DNA of 64,000 bases from OLB6 sp964467455 (GTDB lineage Bacteria; Bacteroidota; Ignavibacteria; Kapaibacteriales; Kapaibacteriaceae). The stretch lies in the NCBI GenBank assembly GCA_964467455.1, contig CAYXQJ010000018.1, forward strand, positions 1 through 64,000. Direction: 5' to 3'. The notes beneath the pieces were generated by a model. The model saw nothing but the letters and a program-made list of their open reading frames with translations, was not told the DNA's origin and made no database searches. A program made the translations under genes and the position numbers. Below are positions 59,593-64,000 of the stretch, in pieces (positions within the stretch are counted from its first letter, which is position 1; every line of letters begins with the position of its first letter).

Positions 59593-60987
59593 TCAATAAC
59601 TCGCATCTTTTGGTGAGAGGGGGCGGAACACGATCTCTGCCCGCTGTGCCATCACGTCTTCGATAATGGCCTCTGCCGCGGACGATGTCCAGTCGTTGTA
59701 GACGTCATCGTAGCTCATCAGCTCTTCCATCAACACATCCTGTTCACAGCCGATCCGTTGTGCTTCACTATACGGCACATGGTCTGAGAAGGTCACAAGT
59801 GTGTAGAGCGGGATGAACTTGTTGGGATACTTCTGCGCCAAGAACGCTTCGATCTTTTTGCGACGTAGGAATCGTTCATCAGCGACCTTGTCGCGCATCT
59901 CGATGAAGTTCTCGATGGCAAGATCAGCGATCGCATTCGCGTCGGGCTTGCGGAACTGTTCGTAAAGTTTGAGTGCGGGACCCCACGCCCCCTTCGCATC
60001 ATCAAGACAGTCGATGAGGACGCGGCAATCTTCGAAACCGCAATTCATGCCTTGACCGTAGAACGGCACGACGGCGTGGGCGGCATCACCGATGAGCGCA
60101 ATGCGGTCATTCATCACCCATGGCGAGCAGCGTACAGTTGCCAGCGATGACTCCGGATTGGTGAAGAAGTCTTCGATGAGCGTAGGCATGTGCGGAACGG
60201 CGTCAGGGAAGTTCTTCTCGAAGAAACGCTGAACGTCTTGTTCTGATTGCAGTTCTTCGAAGGATGGTGATCCTTTGTGTGCAAGGAAGAGTGTGCAGGT
60301 GAAGCTGCCGTCGATGTTCGGCAGTGCGATCATCATGTAGGAGTGCCGCGGCCAGATGTGAAGAGCATTCTTGTCGAGACGAAAGCCGCCGTCTTCTGCC
60401 GGCGGGATCACAAGCTCCTTATAGCTGGCATCGAGGTAGGAGATCGAATAACTGAAGCGATCGGTCGGCTGCATGCGATTGCGTACGGCACTGAAGGCGC
60501 CGTCGGCACCAAAGAGCACGTCGGCATTGGAAACACGACGTTCGCCGCTGTTCACATCTTCGAACGTTGAGGTTGCCGTGTTGAGGTCGACGTCCACACA
60601 GCGTGCGTTGAAGTGGATCTTCACGCCATGTTTCTCGGCGAGCGTCATCAGCTCTTTGTTCAAGTCGCCGCGTGACACACTGTTGATCGCCTGGTCACCA
60701 ACGCCATACGGTTGAAAGACCGTGGTGCCGTTCTCATGGTGGATCATGCGTCCACGCATCGGGATGGCGATCTTGCGGATGTCATCGGCAAGACCGGCGA
60801 TCTCCAAGGCGCGCAGTCCTCGGTCCGACATCGCGAGATTGATGCTGCGTCCTGCCGAGATCTGCGCCGTGCGCATATCGGGCCGACGTTCAAAGATCTC
60901 CACGGCATAGCCGCGTTTGGCCAGCATGGTCCCCAACAACGAGCCGACAAGTCCGGCTCCGGCGATCGTGATGTGTTCTCCGTTCAT
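59593..60987 (-). CDS. kmo: Kynurenine 3-monooxygenase
   Basis: A 464-residue FAD-dependent aromatic hydroxylase turning kynurenine into 3-hydroxykynurenine with NADPH and oxygen, the route from tryptophan to quinolinate and NAD in Bacteroidota. The N-terminal GxGxxG is ITIAGAGLVGSLLGTMLAKRG. RSINLAMSDRGLRALE and MRGRMIHHENG follow, and the FAD motif DRIALIGDAAHAVVPFYGQGMNCGFEDC is clear. A C-terminal helical region resembles the membrane-associated tail of eukaryotic KMO. Its start overlaps the upstream lipoprotein stop by 4 bp. No other kyn genes are here. Confidence 0.95.
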   Translation of the reverse strand: MNGEHITIAGAGLVGSLLGTMLAKRGYAVEIFERRPDMRTAQISAGRSINLAMSDRGLRALEIAGLADDIRKIAIPMRGRMIHHENGTTVFQPYGVGDQAINSVSRGDLNKELMTLAEKHGVKIHFNARCVDVDLNTATSTFEDVNSGERRVSNADVLFGADGAFSAVRNRMQPTDRFSYSISYLDASYKELVIPPAEDGGFRLDKNALHIWPRHSYMMIALPNIDGSFTCTLFLAHKGSPSFEELQSEQDVQRFFEKNFPDAVPHMPTLIEDFFTNPESSLATVRCSPWVMNDRIALIGDAAHAVVPFYGQGMNCGFEDCRVLIDCLDDAKGAWGPALKLYEQFRKPDANAIADLAIENFIEMRDKVADERFLRRKKIEAFLAQKYPNKFIPLYTLVTFSDHVPYSEAQRIGCEQDVLMEELMSYDDVYNDWTSSAAEAIIEDVMAQRAEIVFRPLSPKDASY

Positions 60988-61598
60988 GGATACGAAACTC
61001 GCGAAAATTCTTCGGTAAGGGGCAGGAACTTCGGATCACGGAACTCTATCGTTGAACCGATCTCGGGTTGCAGCGTGATCCACTGCGTCGAAGGTCGTTG
61101 CGTTGTGAGCTGACAGACCTTGGTGCAGCCAACGGTGATCTCGACGGTTCGACCGTGCTGAACAACATGCAAACGGAACGGAGTTCCATCCACCGGCGTC
61201 GGCGCTGCTGATCGGATCAGGGTTGGGCCGTAGGTGACCACCGTCTCGGCAGCGCCGATGCGGACGATGATCGACTCCGGAGTGGAGGTTGAGTCGTCGA
61301 ACGGTGTTGACCTAAGCGTCATCACCACTTCACCCGGCGTGATCCACTTTGCTTCGGCACTAAAGACGCCATCCGTGATCGGCTCGCATCGTATCGCAAC
61401 GGCTGCCGGATGGGCCACGCTGAACAGGTTCTCGGCTTTGACGTCAACAAGGCGATAGTCACCCAAGACGCGTCCTTCGATCGGCCATCCCGATTGCCGC
61501 TGCAGATCGAAGAGGCGCGGGTTGCAGGAGGAGAGCAGGAGGAAGAGCAAGGGTGCAAGGGTGCAAGGAAGCAAGGGTGCAAGGGTGCGCTTACTCAT
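60984..61598 (-). CDS. Lipoprotein of unknown function, signal peptide encoded by an octamer array
   Basis: A 204-residue predicted lipoprotein, MSKRTLAPLLPCTLAPLLFL with the lipobox LLSSC at residues 21-25. The hydrophobic core TLAPLLPCTLAPLL is encoded by five 8-bp GGGTGCAA-type repeat units. The mature domain, beta-rich, is not recognised. The start at 61598 is set by this signal; the longer frame upstream overlaps another gene and is low-complexity. It is coupled to kmo downstream (ATGA) and to the protein upstream (8-bp overlap). Confidence 0.65.
   Translation of the reverse strand: MSKRTLAPLLPCTLAPLLFLLLSSCNPRLFDLQRQSGWPIEGRVLGDYRLVDVKAENLFSVAHPAAVAIRCEPITDGVFSAEAKWITPGEVVMTLRSTPFDDSTSTPESIIVRIGAAETVVTYGPTLIRSAAPTPVDGTPFRLHVVQHGRTVEITVGCTKVCQLTTQRPSTQWITLQPEIGSTIEFRDPKFLPLTEEFSRVSYP
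61551..61590. repeat. Octamer tandem repeat GGGTGCAA inside a signal peptide
   Basis: Five 8-bp units: two GGGTGCAA, GGAAGCAA, GGGTGCAA, GGGTGCGC. Read on the minus strand they give TLAPLLPCTLAPLL, the hydrophobic core of a lipoprotein signal. Confidence 0.9.
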
Positions 61599-63012
61599 GA
61601 GGGTAGCCCTTGCCGTAGCGGAGTTCATCGCGATGGAAGATGCGATCGAAGAAGCTGGCGCCGATGCCGATGTAGAAGGCGTTGAACTTCGTTGGGTTGT
61701 CGCCGTCGGCAGGATCGGTGTCGAGGCCGAGCATGAGGTCAGAGCCGGTGCTGCCGCTGGCATAGGCGGCAACGATCTGGATGGACAGTTGATCGGAGAC
61801 AGGCAAGGCGCCGCGGACACCGAGTTGCACGAAGGTCGACGGTGCATAGTTGAACTCGACAAACGGTTCGGCAACAAAGGCGTTGTTGAACGGATTGCTG
61901 ATGTAGCTCACACGTAACGGCAACACACCGATGCCGTATTCGGCATTTCCGATGGCAAGGAACTGGACCAGCGTTGTGCCGACGGACAGTCGATAGTCGA
62001 GCACCGGCAACGCTACACGCGCGTTCAGGAACCTGGCACTGAAGCCCGTCAGTGCCGGACGCTCGTCGCCGGTGCGTGTAGGGTCAAAGAACGAGGCGTC
62101 CACATTGCCCCCTAACAACAGACCATCCACACCACCGATCTCCCAACCGCTGTGTTCGTGGTACTTCCATTCAACATCAAGTTCTTCTTCGCGGTTGAGG
62201 AAGTCGAGCATCGACACGCCCAGACCCAGGTAGGGGAAGCTGATAAAGTTGGAAGGGGGCTGAAAACCTGTTTGTCCAAAGACGTAGCCGCCATACAGGC
62301 GGATGTTGACGCCGGCGATACTGCCGATATCGGCCGAGACGGATGCGTTGACGTATTGTGATGGTGCAGCGGCAAGACTCAGCGCCGGCGTGATGGCGAT
62401 GTAGGGGATCTTGGGTGATAAATAGAAGCGCTTGCGAAGCGTGAAGACCCCAATGCCGGCGAGTGCATTGTCGACGTTGGCATCCGGGCGGATGGACTCG
62501 AAGGCCGTAACGCCCCACGTCCAATTTGGATCGTCGTTGAACCAGTGGATCTTCCATTCGCCGATACCAAAGCGATAGATGTAGCCGGAGAAGAGGGCGG
62601 ACTCGTTCGTGTCGAGTTCGTACTGATCGCTGAACAACACACGATCAACATCATAGAACAGACCGAACAAGCCGGTATAGGTTGAAGGTCCGGTGACGGA
62701 CGAGCCGATCAAGCCGATGCCTTCAAAGATGCCAAGGCGGATGAAGCCGGGATATTCACGCTCAACAACACTGTCGCGCTGCGTGATCTTGCGGTCCATT
62801 GTGATGGTGCGCGACGAAGGATAGATCACGCCGTTGTTGCGATCGTTCGGCTGATTCTGCACCAGCGATGTTTCAGTAGTGTCGATGGTGGTAATGGTGT
62901 AGACGTCACGCTCGACACGAGTGAAGGTGCCGCAGGAGGTCAATAGCAGTAAGAGCGCTAGCCCAAGGGAGAACCTCTGGGAGAACCTCTGGGAGAACTT
63001 AGACAGGATCAT
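61591..63012 (-). CDS. Lipoprotein or envelope protein of unknown function
   Basis: A 473-residue protein beginning MILSKFSQRFSQRFSLGLAL and then LLLLTSCGTF, a lipoprotein signal with a lipobox Cys. The N-terminal part of this signal is encoded by a 12-bp repeat (GGGAGAACCTCT, 62968-62999). The mature protein alternates in beta-barrel style (GYIYRFGIGEWKIHWFNDDPNWTWGV; FYLSPKIPYIAITPALSLAA; INIRLYGGYVFGQTGFQPP; VQIVAAYASGS). No family is recognised. The start at 63012 makes an ATGA overlap with the FAH-family gene. Confidence 0.7.
   Translation of the reverse strand: MILSKFSQRFSQRFSLGLALLLLLTSCGTFTRVERDVYTITTIDTTETSLVQNQPNDRNNGVIYPSSRTITMDRKITQRDSVVEREYPGFIRLGIFEGIGLIGSSVTGPSTYTGLFGLFYDVDRVLFSDQYELDTNESALFSGYIYRFGIGEWKIHWFNDDPNWTWGVTAFESIRPDANVDNALAGIGVFTLRKRFYLSPKIPYIAITPALSLAAAPSQYVNASVSADIGSIAGVNIRLYGGYVFGQTGFQPPSNFISFPYLGLGVSMLDFLNREEELDVEWKYHEHSGWEIGGVDGLLLGGNVDASFFDPTRTGDERPALTGFSARFLNARVALPVLDYRLSVGTTLVQFLAIGNAEYGIGVLPLRVSYISNPFNNAFVAEPFVEFNYAPSTFVQLGVRGALPVSDQLSIQIVAAYASGSTGSDLMLGLDTDPADGDNPTKFNAFYIGIGASFFDRIFHRDELRYGKGYPHE
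62968..62999. repeat. 12-bp tandem repeat GGGAGAACCTCT in a signal peptide
   Basis: Two full and one partial 12-bp units, translated on the minus strand as SQRFSQRFSL in the positively charged start of the lipoprotein signal. Confidence 0.85.
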
Positions 63013-63611
63013 CGTAGGGTGACCGTTAGATGGGCGATGTCGGAAAGGGAGGCGGTGACGACATCGCCGGCGTGGACGGGGCCGACACCTTCGGGTGTGC
63101 CGGTGAAGATCACGTCGCCGGCGCGAAGCGAGAACACGGATGCGAGGTAGGAGATCAGGCGCGGTACACTGCGTTCCATCATCGCTGTAGAGCCGTGTTG
63201 TTTCACGACGCCGTTGACGCTGAGTGTGAGATCCCACGGTCCCGTGCCGGCACGATCGAGCGGCACAATGTCGCTGATCGGTGCGGAGTGACGCCATGCT
63301 TTTGCCGTTGCCCACGGCTCGCCGTTCTTCTTGGCGCGGGCTTGCACATCGCGTGCCGTGAAGTCGATACCAACGCCAACGCCGGCGACGATACTCCACG
63401 CATCTGCTTCGGCGATCTCGTCAGCGTTGGCGCCGATGAAGACCACGAGCTCCACTTCGTGATGCACGTCGTTGCTAAACGACGGTAGCGCGATCACCGA
63501 ACCCGTCGGACAGTACGCCGCCGGCGGTTTCAGGAAGACGATGGGATCCGTCGGCACCGACGCACCCATCTCAGCCGCATGCGCGGCGTAGTTGCGGCCT
63601 ATACAGTACAT
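63009..63611 (-). CDS. Fumarylacetoacetate hydrolase (FAH) family protein
   Basis: A 200-residue FAH-fold enzyme, compact as in the acylpyruvase/YcgM-like members. Motifs are MYCIGRNYAAHAAEMGA, PIVFLKPPAAYCPTGSVI, EVELVVFIGANADEI with metal-binding Glu residues, IDFTARDVQARAKKNGEPWATAKA and RAGDVIFTGTPEGVGPVHAGDVV. It may hydrolyse oxaloacetate or acylpyruvates; the substrate cannot be fixed. The start at 63611 begins the conserved MYCIGRNYAAH, seven codons inside the longest frame. It heads a unit of four overlapping genes ending with kmo. Confidence 0.9.
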   Translation of the reverse strand: MYCIGRNYAAHAAEMGASVPTDPIVFLKPPAAYCPTGSVIALPSFSNDVHHEVELVVFIGANADEIAEADAWSIVAGVGVGIDFTARDVQARAKKNGEPWATAKAWRHSAPISDIVPLDRAGTGPWDLTLSVNGVVKQHGSTAMMERSVPRLISYLASVFSLRAGDVIFTGTPEGVGPVHAGDVVTASLSDIAHLTVTLR

Positions 63612-63632
63612 CGTCCCTCGTCCTGCGTCCAT

Positions 63633-63750
63633 CGTTCCTCACTTCGTTCGGAATGACATTCGTTCCTCGCCTTCGACTCGGAATGACATTCGGTTATTCG
63701 TTCCTCGCTTCGCTCGGAATGACATTCGGTTATTCGGTTATTCGGTTATT
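63633..63750. repeat. Palindromic CGTTCCTCGC repeats and CGGTTATT octamers
   Basis: Three copies of CGTTCCTC...CGGAATGACATT (63633, 63661, 63699), each an imperfect palindrome, alternate with octamers CGGTTATT (63691; three units at 63727-63750). The octamers carry the TAA stop and last codons of the PBP1A gene. The element resembles the GTCATTCCGAGC...GAGGAA extragenic palindromes I recall from other Bacteroidota and Chlorobi. Confidence 0.85.
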
Positions 63751-64000
63751 CGTGGTATCATCCTCGATCTGCTCCGACGGCGGGTTCGCGATGAGCTCGC
63801 TGTTGACCGTGTCGGAGGCCATGGATTCTACCGGGAAGTTCGTCATCGTATAGCCGAGTCTGCGATCGTTGTAGACCTTCTGCATGAGCCGACCGAAGAT
63901 CGGGGCGGCGGCGCGACCGCCTTGGCCGTAGTCGCCGGTGAACTGGACGCGGCGGTCGTCGAAGCCGGTCCAGACGCCGGCGACGAGTTGCGGCGTCATG
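63730..64000 (-). CDS. mrcA: Penicillin-binding protein 1A, C-terminal end (partial)
   Basis: About 90 residues of the end of a class A PBP, continuing beyond the window. TPQLVAGVWTGFDDRRVQFTGDYGQGGRAAAPIFGRLMQKVYNDRRL matches the conserved end of the transpeptidase domain, normally YTPQLVAGVWVGFDD...GQGGRAAAPIF. The acidic tail ends DDTTNNRITE, where NNRITE and the TAA stop are read from CGGTTATT octamers. As a bifunctional murein synthase it would act in the periplasm. The transglycosylase part is outside the window. Confidence 0.9.
   Translation of the reverse strand, partial: MTPQLVAGVWTGFDDRRVQFTGDYGQGGRAAAPIFGRLMQKVYNDRRLGYTMTNFPVESMASDTVNSELIANPPSEQIEDDTTNNRITE

Overview
The window most likely comes from a Bacteroidota/Chlorobiota-type (FCB group) bacterium, possibly a Kapabacteria-like lineage. 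GC is roughly 57% by eye. The placement rests on type IX secretion (T9SS) C-terminal sorting domains on several exported proteins, the Bacteroidota-style -7 promoter element TAnnTTTG, DUF3857/transglutaminase and IgGFc-binding-type surface proteins, a kynurenine 3-monooxygenase, and the rarity of Shine-Dalgarno sites. It is chromosomal: the first 47 bases are the 3' end of a 5S rRNA, and nearly everything else is tightly packed housekeeping and envelope genes. I saw no phage, transposase, CRISPR or tRNA.

Layout. 1-186: 5S rRNA end, rRNA terminator and an octamer repeat. 187-4303: PEP synthase and an exported unknown. 4260-9429 (minus): a beta-propeller-like secreted protein, purC, rodA and pdxA, preceded by a small membrane protein. 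9557-11467: an envelope protein and a HAD phosphatase, each followed by a palindromic repeat. 11564-20287: mostly minus, with miaB, a DUF2807 lipoprotein, an esterase, and a coupled set of TPR-DUF3857-transglutaminase, BtuF-like protein and thiamine pyrophosphokinase. 20354-22544: usp-fbp-sod. 22706-24800: RRM protein, leucine dehydrogenase, nusB. 24822-32877: a T9SS cargo, a two-domain glycosyltransferase, propionyl-CoA carboxylase beta, a CAP protein, MarR and prfA. 32907-42278: a co-directional run of eight mostly exported or envelope genes, several with 4-bp start/stop overlaps, including CcmB. 42296-48559: phytoene desaturase-like protein, acyltransferase-like membrane protein, TetR, redoxin-like protein, transaldolase, an MqnA-like protein and a TrmH methyltransferase. 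48588-55948: phosphatase, large T9SS cargo, CtpA protease, DUF3108 protein and a sugar kinase. 55969-64000: LD-carboxypeptidase, Gly-rich T9SS cargo, kmo, two envelope proteins, a FAH-family enzyme and the C-terminus of PBP1A.

Three genome-scale patterns stand out beyond the genes. (1) A DNA word, GTTGGTARGGGGC (core GGTARGGGGC), recurs inside coding regions. I find 16 copies of the 10-mer core, 8 on each strand, in different reading frames and in both gene senses, plus many partial matches at about one per kb. This looks like a DNA-level signal such as an uptake or recombination sequence. (2) Many gene junctions carry tandem arrays of 7-bp or 8-bp units from several sequence families, sometimes joined in perfect register. 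They supply stop codons to eight genes, encode a lipoprotein signal peptide, and interrupt the TrmH methyltransferase in frame. (3) At least seven genes have a perfect TAnnTTTG box only 4-7 bases before the start codon, which implies leaderless mRNAs. In two of these the box is built on the stop codon of the upstream gene.
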